Shown one piece after another: positions 1-5,975 of a stretch of 19,831 bases of DNA. The stretch is from Pseudomonadota bacterium (GTDB lineage Bacteria; Pseudomonadota; Alphaproteobacteria; Rhizobiales; Rhizobiaceae): contig JAFAGL010000093.1 in the NCBI GenBank assembly GCA_023422735.1, positions 1 to 19,831 of the forward strand, written 5' to 3'. The translations under genes were made by a program, and so were the position numbers. The notes under the pieces were generated by a model. It saw only the letters and a list, made by a program, of their open reading frames with translations. It was not told where the DNA came from and ran no database searches. Position 1 is the first letter of the stretch, and the number at the start of each line of letters is the position of its first letter.

Positions 1-11
1 CTCTCACGGCG

Positions 12-581
12 ATGGCTGCGCGCTCTCGGTCGGCAAATGGCTTGCGCAGCACTGGTGCGATTGTAACAGATGACACCAACGACGACCCTGTGGCTATCCG
101 TTCGGCTACGGCTGACGTGATAGCGCATCGCCTGACGCCGACGCGGTGCAAGATCGAAGGGAGGGCCGCGCAGTTCGCCGGTCATCGTATCCTGGACATG
201 GTCGGCGAAGTTGCACAAGCGCGCGGCGACCGCGTCAATCTTCGCAATCAGGATGAGTTGCTGGAACGTGCGATCGGCGCACATACAACTTCCGATTTCC
301 CGCTCCTGCTTGCGGATGCTCCCAACAAGTCTTTGCTGGCCAATTACACTGCAGCCGATGCGTGCGGATACAACCAGGCCTTCGCCGAAGCGGAAGCAAC
401 TGAGCGGGCTCTCTTGGCTATAGAGGAACAGATACTAAACTTCGTACCTGGCAGCCTCGCCGCCGCCGCAGGGCAGGCGCAGTGGATCGCAGACGCATAT
501 ACGGGCGCCAACTCTTCCTCGATCACAGAGGATCAGGTGATCGCGGCGCTTCGGGCCATCGCGGAAGCTGTCCGCCCGTGA
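12..581 (+). pseudogene. Phage prohead protease/major capsid fusion remnant (chimeric ORF)
   Basis: An open frame of 189 codons from the first ATG. It has no in-frame stop back to base 1, so it may begin outside the window. Residues about 50-115 resemble the linker and start of the capsid domain in alphaproteobacterial ClpP-like prohead protease/major capsid fusion proteins: a segment ending in a LDM/VGEVAQARG helix, then the characteristic HTTSDFPLLLADAPNKSL stretch followed by an L-x-x-Y element. In intact phage proteins a capsid domain of a few hundred residues follows. Here the similarity I recognise stops near residue 115. The last 75 residues are an unrelated Ala/Glu-rich helical tail (LLAIEEQIL, then VPGSLAAAAGQAQWIADAY) like the ends of small alphaproteobacterial hypothetical proteins. 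I read it as a decayed, rearranged prophage gene. The family match is from memory and not from a search, so an intact small hypothetical protein is also possible. Confidence 0.5.
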
Positions 582-616
582 AGGCAGGCACATAGACGGA
601 ACAAAGCCGCCAGCTT

Positions 617-636
617 GTGTTGCATCCGTGTTGCAT
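617..636. repeat. Direct repeat GTGTTGCAT x2, 11-bp period
   Basis: GTGTTGCAT occurs at 617-625 and again at 628-636, so the copies are offset by 11 bp, about one helical turn. They lie about 130 bp from the tRNA-Gln 3' end. Evenly phased direct repeats near an attachment site resemble integrase arm-type sites, but two copies can also arise by chance. Confidence 0.5.
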
Positions 637-677
637 GAACTGGGCAATACGGGACGATACACACAGATATTACAACG

Positions 678-742
678 ACTTAGGAGGCACTAGGTCATAC
701 GCGGGCTACAACATTGAATGCATCACCTGCGTATTCCTAAGT
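678..742. repeat. Long imperfect inverted repeat beside tRNA-Gln
   Basis: The outer arms ACTTAGGA (678-685) and TCCTAAGT (735-742) are perfect complements. The inner arms ATACGCGGG (697-705) and CCTGCGTAT (726-734) pair with one G-T wobble. On the right side the inner and outer arms abut. On the left an 11-nt bulge separates them. As minus-strand RNA this could fold into one long hairpin just downstream of the tRNA. It could equally be a protein-binding site at an integration junction. Confidence 0.5.
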
Positions 743-766
743 ACTTGAAAATGCTCTGAAAAGAAG

Positions 767-840
767 TGGCTGGGGAACCTGGATTCGAACCAGGACTAAC
801 GGAGTCAGAGTCCGTGGGTCTACCGTTAACCTATTCCCCA
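767..840 (-). tRNA. tRNA-Gln (anticodon CUG)
   Basis: On the minus strand a 74-nt cloverleaf can be drawn. The acceptor arm is TGGGGAA paired with TTCCCCA, followed by discriminator G and an encoded CCA. The anticodon stem ACGGA/TCCGT encloses the 7-nt loop CTCTGAC, giving anticodon CUG, which reads CAG glutamine codons. The T arm contains the standard GGTTCGAATCC. The 3' end points left, towards the phage-like remnant, which makes it a likely attachment site. Confidence 0.96.
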
Positions 841-906
841 ACGGGCGCCTGGGCGCTCGACGCACCGAGAGATGGATGAAATGCAATTCGCTCTCAGGTG
901 GGCGGG

Positions 907-934
907 CTTTTAACACAAAAGCCGGGACGATCAA
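907..934 (-). promoter_or_regulatory. Possible tRNA-Gln promoter with overlapping inverted repeat
   Basis: On the minus strand TTGATC (929-934) lies 16 bp upstream of TAAAAG (907-912), about 67 bp before the tRNA 5' end. The perfect inverted repeat GGCTTTT-aacac-AAAAGCC (905-923) covers the -10 element. This is a pattern match only; the hexamers are imperfect. Confidence 0.3.
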
Positions 935-1037
935 GCCCAAACCACAAGATGAAACCATCAATCCGCATAATTTAGCGGAAACGCTATCTTGCGAGCACCC
1001 TGGCCAGAAAGGTTTGGGCGATGCCCCCTACGCCGAC

Positions 1038-1076
1038 AAAAAAATGACAGACTGAATTTCTCCAGCCTGCCATTTT
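1038..1076 (-). terminator. Intrinsic terminator after the 47-aa gene
   Basis: On the minus strand a 13-bp stem (1063-1075 with 1042-1054, two G-T wobbles) closes an 8-nt loop. It runs directly into a run of seven T (plus-strand A run 1038-1044). It begins about 20 bp past the stop codon of the 47-aa protein and would end that transcript before it reaches the tRNA gene. Confidence 0.8.
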
Positions 1077-1095
1077 AAAAAGCCTATTAGGTTGC

Positions 1096-1239
1096 TTAAG
1101 GCAGAAAGCCCAAAACCACCGCCCCAGTGAAACCGGCAGCAGCCAGGAAAACCACATAGGCCATCAGATTTGACAGGCCGAAGCGTGTCGATCGTTTTGG
1201 CGATTCAGCGGATGCGCCGAACTCACTAATCAAAGCCAT
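1096..1239 (-). CDS. Small single-span membrane protein (47 aa), unknown function
   Basis: The ATG at 1239 opens 47 codons ending in TAA. A strong Shine-Dalgarno sequence (GGGGAGG) sits about 6 nt upstream. The first 24 residues are hydrophilic with a basic KRSTR patch (15-19). Residues about 25-46 form one hydrophobic helix (LMAYVVFLAAAGFTGAVVLG), so the protein is probably a single-pass inner-membrane peptide with a short cytoplasmic N-terminus. The gene starts 12 nt after the stop of the 104-aa gene, and its ribosome binding site overlaps that stop, so the two are probably co-transcribed and coupled. The intrinsic terminator follows. I do not recognise a named family. Genes this short are often left out of automatic annotation; the binding site, operon position and terminator argue that it is real. 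Confidence 0.72.
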   Translation of the reverse strand: MALISEFGASAESPKRSTRFGLSNLMAYVVFLAAAGFTGAVVLGFLP

Positions 1240-1251
1240 TTGGAACCTCCC

Positions 1252-1566
1252 CTAGCCCCTTAATCGATCAACTGAAAGCTCGCGCAGCAAGCGCGCAGCC
1301 TCAGCATAGGTGACCTGCTGTTCGCCGAAACCGTCATCCAGCGTCACTGCTTTGACAGCATCGACAGTGCGCGCCGGCAGCACATCTGTACATTGACGCA
1401 TGCGACCAAACACAGAGCTGATACGCACAGTGTTACAGTCAATCGAAATTTCAGGCTCACGTTCGTTTAACGCCCATGCGTCAAACGCATCCAGAGCATC
1501 GTCAAAAGCTTGATGAAGAAATATGGGAGCGTGCCCTTCATGGAGCACTGGAAGCACAGTTGTCAT
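1252..1566 (-). CDS. Conserved-looking hypothetical protein (104 aa)
   Basis: The ATG at 1566 has a GAGGA-type ribosome binding site 8-9 nt upstream. The protein is acidic, soluble and without signal peptide or membrane span. The N-terminal half is rich in His, Asp and aromatic residues (HEGHAP, FDDALDAFDAWAL). The centre contains ISIDCNTVRISSVFGRMRQCTDVLP, in which 'SSVFGRMRxCTDxLP' looks like a constrained motif, with two cysteines (about 44 and 59). The C-terminus is helical (YAEAARLLREL). I recall similar short proteins in rhizobia but know no assigned function. It is the first gene of a two-gene unit with the 47-aa membrane protein, so a link to the membrane is possible but is inference. 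Confidence 0.7.
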   Translation of the reverse strand: MTTVLPVLHEGHAPIFLHQAFDDALDAFDAWALNEREPEISIDCNTVRISSVFGRMRQCTDVLPARTVDAVKAVTLDDGFGEQQVTYAEAARLLRELSVDRLRG

Positions 1567-1735
1567 CGGTCTGTCCTCATTCGCTTGGCGGTTTCGCCAG
1601 TTAAGTCCACAGCTTCAGATCACTGGTCTCATCAATTCTGCATGCACACTCAGTCTCATTACCGGTCAAGCAAACCGGCTGGTTAAAGTCGAGACAAACG
1701 TTTGAACGTCCGTCCGGTTCCAGCTATCATCAAGG

Positions 1736-1763
1736 AGTATGACGCGTTGAAATGCGATGTCAA
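1736..1763 (-). promoter_or_regulatory. Candidate promoter for the 104-aa/47-aa unit
   Basis: On the minus strand a consensus -35 hexamer TTGACA (1758-1763) is followed after 16 bp by CATACT (1736-1741). Transcription would start near 1730 and leave a leader of about 160 nt before the ATG at 1566. The leader contains short inverted repeats: ACGTT-TG-AACGT (1698-1709), CCGGT-N7-ACCGG (1662-1678) and TGGCG-GTTT-CGCCA near 1590-1600. No gene lies between 1567 and 1850, and I see no clear terminator there for the dehydratase gene that ends at 1851. Confidence 0.42.
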
Positions 1764-1850
1764 CAATCACTACTAATTTTATAGACATTCCGCTTTCAGC
1801 GCATAGCAGACATCTAAGTATATCAAATTTCTAAGTTTTATTTTTTTTGA

Positions 1851-3815
1851 CTAGATCAGGTCTGAGAGATAGGTGGACGACGGTGCTTGCTCCGGCGACT
1901 GGAGAACAGCCTTGTCCCCCGAATCGTTTCGGTATTCCGGCACGAGGTGGAACAGCAGTTCCAAGGCACGATCAGTGTCCTCGATCGCCGCCAGATTTTC
2001 GATTTCATCGATTGTTTTGGCCAAAAGCGCTTTGTCGATTATCCTGGGCGAGGCCATGACGAAGCCGTCCTTTGTCGGCTCATTCCGGATCTCCGATGGA
2101 TCGAACAGTTCTTCGTAGAGCTTTTCGCCCGGTCTCAGGCCGGTATAGGCAATCTCGATGTCGATTCTTGGCTTCAGGCCCGCAAGCTGGATCAACCGCT
2201 CAGCCAGGTCGACGATCCGCACCGGCTTACCCATGTCGAGCACCATGATCCGACCGCGCTCATTTTCAGCATGAAGCATATGAGCGGATGCGTGCAACAC
2301 CAAACGGACCGCTTCGGGGATTGTCATGAAATAGCGCACGATGTGCGGGTGGGTGACGGTCACAGGGCCGCCTTTGGCAATTTGTTCCTGAAACCTGGGA
2401 ACGACCGACCCGTTTGAGCCCAGAACATTGCCGAACCGGACTGTGGTGAAGCGAGTATTTTCAGCCGCGATATCCAAAGACTGACAATAGGCTTCAGCAG
2501 CCCGCTTCGTGGCACCCATAATGTTGGATGGATTGACCGCCTTGTCGGTCGAAATCATCACAAAGGTGGAAACGCCGAAATCGCGCGCAGCATCCGCAAC
2601 ATTGCGCGTGCCGAGCAGATTGGTCTTGATGCCTTCCAAAGGATTGTCTTCAACAAAGGGCACATGTTTGAGCGCTGCGGCATGAAACAAAACATCTGGT
2701 TTGTAGTCGGCCAACAACTTGCGCAGACGATTGATGTCCCGGATATCCATGATCCGCGCGATCAGGGGCAGGTCCGGGAAATTCTCGCGCAATTCCAGAT
2801 CAAGCTGAAACAGATGGAACTCGGAATTATCCGTGAGCACGACAAGCTTCGGCGCGAAATTCACGATCTGTCGACAGATTTCCGAACCTATCGAACCACC
2901 GGCTCCCGTCACGAAAACGGTCTTGCCGCCCAGCAATGCACCGACGCTTTGAAGATTGGCTTTGATCTCGGCGCGCCCTAGAAGATCATCCAGTTGGATG
3001 GGCTTGCGCTCCATGGCATCGTCACGAATTTCCGAGCGTTCTTCACCTCCGGGCAAACGTGAAACGACAATGCCGAACGCCGTGGCGGTTTCGACGATTT
3101 CACCCAACATGGCGCGATCCACGCCCTGCTCCGTGACGAGAAGTTCACTTACGATGATGCCACGGCGTCGCAAGGCTTCATGCACGCTGGGCAGATTGGC
3201 AAGTGACCCCAAAACCTTGACGCCCTGGACCTTGCGGCCGTGATTTGAACGCGCCGGGTCCAGGATCCCCACGACGCAAACGGGATCGCGAGCATTGCGG
3301 ATCGTCGACCGGATGTAACTTTCGGCGGCGTCCGTCATGCCTAAAAGCAGGATGTTGCGCCGTTGTTGCGAAAGCCCTTTCATGAAATGAGGGCCAAGAA
3401 GCCGTCGCTCCACGATCAGCCGATATGCCAGTCGCGAAGCCGTCAGCCCCGTCACAAGATATATCGTCGTCAAAAATGGAACGGAGCGGGGCAGATAAGC
3501 GCTGCGGGTGATCAGAAAGTCCGCCAGCGTGCAGATGATGACGGCAGTCACCGTTGCCTTGATGATGGCGATAAGATCAGGGATCGAAACATAACGCCAT
3601 GAACCGGAATTGGACGCATAGGCCAGAAAGCAGGCACCAGCGACGACGGTGAAGACCCCGACGCGAATGCCGAGATCAGGAACGAAGCTCAGTCCGATCT
3701 CGCCATAAAACGTCAGATAAGCTAGGTAGGCGGTGATCGCTGCAACGATGAGGTCATGAGTAAGACTGACATAGCGCAGAAGGCCCCGGTCCCTGGCGAA
3801 GTCATAAAGACTCAT
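1851..3815 (-). CDS. Membrane-bound UDP-HexNAc 4,6-dehydratase (CapD/WbpM/PglF type)
   Basis: This 654-aa protein has the full architecture of the long CapD/WbpM/PglF family. There are four predicted membrane helices in the first 130 residues (about 20-37, 51-67, 83-104, 112-130). A Rossmann-like CoA-binding-type domain follows (about 150-260), then a C-terminal SDR dehydratase domain from about 295. The NAD-binding glycine motif is GAGGSIG (304-310). The active site has STDK (422-425) and Met433-x3-Lys437, the family's replacement of the usual Tyr-x3-Lys. Family members convert UDP-GlcNAc to UDP-4-keto-6-deoxy-HexNAc at the cytoplasmic face of the inner membrane. The ATG at 3815 has only a weak GGAA ribosome binding site. 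It is divergent, with about 95 bp between, from the reductase and sugar-transferase genes, matching the Rhizobium etli WreV/WreQ/WreU functions in QuiNAc synthesis. The exact product sugar cannot be read from sequence. Confidence 0.92.
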   Translation of the reverse strand: MSLYDFARDRGLLRYVSLTHDLIVAAITAYLAYLTFYGEIGLSFVPDLGIRVGVFTVVAGACFLAYASNSGSWRYVSIPDLIAIIKATVTAVIICTLADFLITRSAYLPRSVPFLTTIYLVTGLTASRLAYRLIVERRLLGPHFMKGLSQQRRNILLLGMTDAAESYIRSTIRNARDPVCVVGILDPARSNHGRKVQGVKVLGSLANLPSVHEALRRRGIIVSELLVTEQGVDRAMLGEIVETATAFGIVVSRLPGGEERSEIRDDAMERKPIQLDDLLGRAEIKANLQSVGALLGGKTVFVTGAGGSIGSEICRQIVNFAPKLVVLTDNSEFHLFQLDLELRENFPDLPLIARIMDIRDINRLRKLLADYKPDVLFHAAALKHVPFVEDNPLEGIKTNLLGTRNVADAARDFGVSTFVMISTDKAVNPSNIMGATKRAAEAYCQSLDIAAENTRFTTVRFGNVLGSNGSVVPRFQEQIAKGGPVTVTHPHIVRYFMTIPEAVRLVLHASAHMLHAENERGRIMVLDMGKPVRIVDLAERLIQLAGLKPRIDIEIAYTGLRPGEKLYEELFDPSEIRNEPTKDGFVMASPRIIDKALLAKTIDEIENLAAIEDTDRALELLFHLVPEYRNDSGDKAVLQSPEQAPSSTYLSDLI

Positions 3816-3910
3816 CGTAGATTCCAGCCTGTTTGACCCTCACAGATAGAACAACAGGCCTTTTCAGGCAATTGCATCAATCGAATGGCGCAAAGTGACG
3901 GAATGAAGCA

Positions 3911-4867
3911 GTGGCGATAATCGCAATCACTGGTGCAACGGGCTTTATCGGGCGCCACGTCCTGCGTCGGCTAGCTTCCAACCACAACTATGAACTGGTG
4001 GCTGGCATACGGACGAGTTCCCGCAAATCTGAAAACTGGGCAGAATTTTCCCGGCTGCGAGTTGTCGAGCTTTCCGGCGAAGAAAGTCTCGCTCAGTTCG
4101 TAGCTGGCGCGAATGCGGTCGTCCATCTGGCGGGTCTCGCGTCTTCGCCAGGCGGAGCGCACGCAAACAACGCGCTGCAATTGGCCAATGTGGAACTGAC
4201 TGCCCGCCTGGTTGACGTCGCCCTGCGTCACAGGGTGCAAAAATTCATCCACCTGAGCTCCATTCGCGCAGTGGTCGGTTCAAGTTCGGATCAAATTGTT
4301 GATGACACCAAACAGCCAGCACCGTCCGAACCTTACGGGCGCTCAAAACTTGCCAGCGAAAGGGAGCTGGCACGCTTTGCCGAAGCGGGCAATTTCGGGG
4401 TTTCCTTGCGTCCGCCTTTGGTGATTGGCGCCGACGCGAAAGGCAACTGGCGACAATTGCAAGAATTCGCCGCCAAACCGTTGCCCCTGCCCCTGGCTGG
4501 CATCGGCAATCGTCGCTCTTATCTGCCTGTGGACGGTCTGTGCGCCGCAATCGAGCATCTTTTGCAGACACACTGGTCGCCAGATCTTTCGGGGGCCTAC
4601 TGCCTTGCCCACCCTGAAGCTATCTCAGCGAGTGATGTTCTGGCTGCGCTGCGTCGAGGAATGGGGCACTCGCGAAAGCTTTTTCATTTTCCGGGACTTT
4701 CTCTTGCCCGTCATATGCCCGTACTGGCCGCCCCGGCAGCAAGCTTGCTGGGATCGCTCGAAGTCAATCCAAAGCGCTTTCTTCAAACATTCGAGTTCCA
4801 ATTCAGCCGGTCGCTCAGCGAGACAATCACTCAATACGGCCAGGATTTCGCTCGTCGACGGACGTAA
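3911..4867 (+). CDS. NAD-dependent SDR epimerase/4-reductase (WreQ/WbkD-like)
   Basis: An extended SDR protein of 318 aa. The N-terminal nucleotide-binding motif is GATGFIG (8-14). A Ser-Ser-Ile strand (116-118) is followed by the catalytic Tyr142-x3-Lys146 (YGRSK). Such proteins act on nucleotide sugars in the cytoplasm. Between a 4,6-dehydratase and an initiating sugar-phosphate transferase, the most economical role is reduction of UDP-4-keto-6-deoxy-GlcNAc to UDP-QuiNAc, as shown for WreQ of R. etli. A 4-epimerase giving another HexNAc is the alternative. The start is GTG at 3911, because the ATG at 3903 opens a frame that stops after five codons and the glycine motif requires a start close by. 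The ribosome binding site is weak. The next gene begins about 40 bp after the stop, so the two are probably one transcript. Confidence 0.85.
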   Translation: MAIIAITGATGFIGRHVLRRLASNHNYELVAGIRTSSRKSENWAEFSRLRVVELSGEESLAQFVAGANAVVHLAGLASSPGGAHANNALQLANVELTARLVDVALRHRVQKFIHLSSIRAVVGSSSDQIVDDTKQPAPSEPYGRSKLASERELARFAEAGNFGVSLRPPLVIGADAKGNWRQLQEFAAKPLPLPLAGIGNRRSYLPVDGLCAAIEHLLQTHWSPDLSGAYCLAHPEAISASDVLAALRRGMGHSRKLFHFPGLSLARHMPVLAAPAASLLGSLEVNPKRFLQTFEFQFSRSLSETITQYGQDFARRRT

Positions 4868-4909
4868 ATTGACTGGTCAAACGCGTTGCACTGTTTCAAG
4901 TGGATGGGG

Positions 4910-5470
4910 ATGAAGCGCGTCTTCGATCTCACCCTCGCTCTTGTCGGATTACTGCCAGCCAGTCTCCTGATCGGATTTGTGTGCTTGCTTGTCCGCCGCG
5001 ATTCACCAGGACCGGTCGTATTGCGACAACAGCGCGTCGGGCGTGACGAGAAGCCGTTCACCTGTTTCAAGCTGCGCACAATGTATGTGGGGACACCGGA
5101 CCGGCCGAGCCATGAAATCGGACAAAACGCCGTTACGCCAATCGGTGCGATTTTAAGGCGAACAAAGCTCGATGAACTGCCGCAACTTATCAATATCATT
5201 CGAGGCGATATGAGTTTCGTCGGCCCCCGCCCCTGTTTGCCCACACAAACCGAATTGATCGCGGCCCGTCGACACCATGGTGTCGCACATCTGCGACCCG
5301 GAATTACCGGTGTTTCACAAGTTGCCGGAGTCGATATGTCGAATCCGGAGAAGCTCGCCGCGCTTGATGCGACCTATATTGTCGAACAGGGATTGGCTCG
5401 CGATTTACAGCTCATCGTGCAAACTATCCTGGGATCAGGTCGCGGAGACAGAGTTTCGTCCAGCCGTTGA
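4910..5470 (+). CDS. Initiating sugar-phosphate transferase, small PglC-like PGT (WreU/WbkF-like)
   Basis: A monotopic phosphoglycosyl transferase of about 186 aa, the size of PglC-type minimal enzymes. It has a basic N-terminus and one hydrophobic re-entrant helix (FDLTLALVGLLPASLLIGFV). The family hallmarks follow in order: SPGPVVLRQQRVGRD, FTCFKLRTM, the catalytic Asp-Glu dyad in KLDELPQLINII, MSFVGPRP, and RPGITGVSQV. These enzymes move a sugar-1-phosphate from a UDP-sugar to undecaprenyl phosphate on the inner membrane, the first committed step of O-antigen or capsule assembly. The context suggests QuiNAc-1-phosphate as substrate. The start could be ATG at 4910 (MKRVFDL, the usual family beginning) or 4904, or a TTG at 4886. 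I chose 4910 because homologues begin this way. It is cotranscribed with the preceding SDR gene. Confidence 0.9.
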   Translation: MKRVFDLTLALVGLLPASLLIGFVCLLVRRDSPGPVVLRQQRVGRDEKPFTCFKLRTMYVGTPDRPSHEIGQNAVTPIGAILRRTKLDELPQLINIIRGDMSFVGPRPCLPTQTELIAARRHHGVAHLRPGITGVSQVAGVDMSNPEKLAALDATYIVEQGLARDLQLIVQTILGSGRGDRVSSSR

Positions 5471-5538
5471 CGTGGCTGGCAGCTTCCGCTCTGTAAGCGT
5501 TTACTGAATCCCGATCGAGAGATGCGCAAGAGGATCCC

Positions 5539-5877
5539 ATGAACATCAGACAGATTAGCACCGATTATTCGGTTTCCCCGCAAATCCATGCGTCGGAGAT
5601 TGCGGAAATCAAGGCTGCGGGCTTTCAAAGCGTGATCTGCAATCGACCCGACAATGAAGACCCCGGCCAGCCGGCGGTTTCGCAAATCCGCGAGGCGGTC
5701 GAGGCAGCGGGTCTGAATTTCCGTCATGTGCCAGTGGTTAGCGGCCAGATGACGCCGCAAAATGTCGAGGAACAAGCTCAAGCGCTTGCTGAATTGCCAA
5801 AGCCCATATTGGCCTATTGTCGCTCAGGCACCCGTTCGGGCAACCTCTTCAATCTGTCCCAGGAACTCAAGCGCTGA
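5539..5877 (+). CDS. DUF442/TIGR01244 family phosphatase or sulfurtransferase (BLH phosphatase-like)
   Basis: A single-domain protein of 112 aa with the dual-specificity-phosphatase fold of DUF442. The signature loop is Cys-Arg-Ser-Gly-Thr-Arg-Ser near residue 94, that is Cys-x4-Arg within CRSGTRS, and an upstream acidic stretch PDNEDPGQP resembles the general-acid region. The family is annotated either as 'sulfur transferase' or as the phosphatase domain of Blh (beta-lactamase-like hydrolase). In BigR/Blh operons this domain is fused to a metallo-hydrolase persulfide dioxygenase; here it stands alone. The ATG at 5539 has GAGGA about 6 nt upstream. A TTGACG at 5467 overlapping the previous stop could be part of its own promoter, but the matching -10 is poor. 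A terminator follows. Whether it acts on a phosphate or a persulfide cannot be decided here. Confidence 0.85.
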   Translation: MNIRQISTDYSVSPQIHASEIAEIKAAGFQSVICNRPDNEDPGQPAVSQIREAVEAAGLNFRHVPVVSGQMTPQNVEEQAQALAELPKPILAYCRSGTRSGNLFNLSQELKR

Positions 5878-5914
5878 TCGCGCAGTTCCGCGATCTGGGC
5901 GATTAACAAGGTCT

Positions 5915-5947
5915 GCCCGCCAGCAATCTGTTGGCGGGCTTCGTTTT
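5915..5947 (+). terminator. Intrinsic terminator after DUF442 gene
   Basis: A perfect 8-bp stem GCCCGCCA (5915-5922) / TGGCGGGC (5932-5939) with a 9-nt loop is followed by TTCGTTTT. It sits about 40 bp after the DUF442 stop and just before the 3' end of the convergent glutaryl-CoA dehydrogenase gene. On the minus strand there is no T run after the stem, so it probably serves only the plus strand. Confidence 0.8.
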
Positions 5948-5975
5948 CAAAACGATCACCAGTCACGCAAGGCAA

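Larger units (their letters stand above)
582..766. other. Non-coding junction between phage remnant and tRNA-Gln 3' end
   Basis: No convincing gene lies here. The interval holds a 9-bp direct repeat (617-636) and a long imperfect inverted repeat (678-742), listed separately. Elements that integrate into a tRNA gene lie on the 3' side of that gene. This stretch is on the 3' side of the minus-strand tRNA-Gln, with phage-like coding sequence beyond it. No second copy of the tRNA 3' end is visible in the window, so the outer border of any element lies to the left. Confidence 0.45.

Noticed and set aside
435..662. Minus-strand frame beside tRNA-Gln, considered as an integrase C-terminus
   Set aside because: No Arg-His-x-x-Arg or Tyr active-site context of tyrosine recombinases is visible, and it overlaps the plus-strand phage-like frame.
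1887..2417. A 176-codon plus-strand frame opposite the 4,6-dehydratase 3' end
   Set aside because: It overlaps conserved dehydratase sequence on the minus strand and shows no domain of its own.
5942..5954. Small inverted repeat CGTTTT-C-AAAACG after the DUF442 terminator as a second terminator or operator
   Set aside because: The one-base loop cannot form a real hairpin and it lies between convergent gene ends; it is probably part of the terminator tail.
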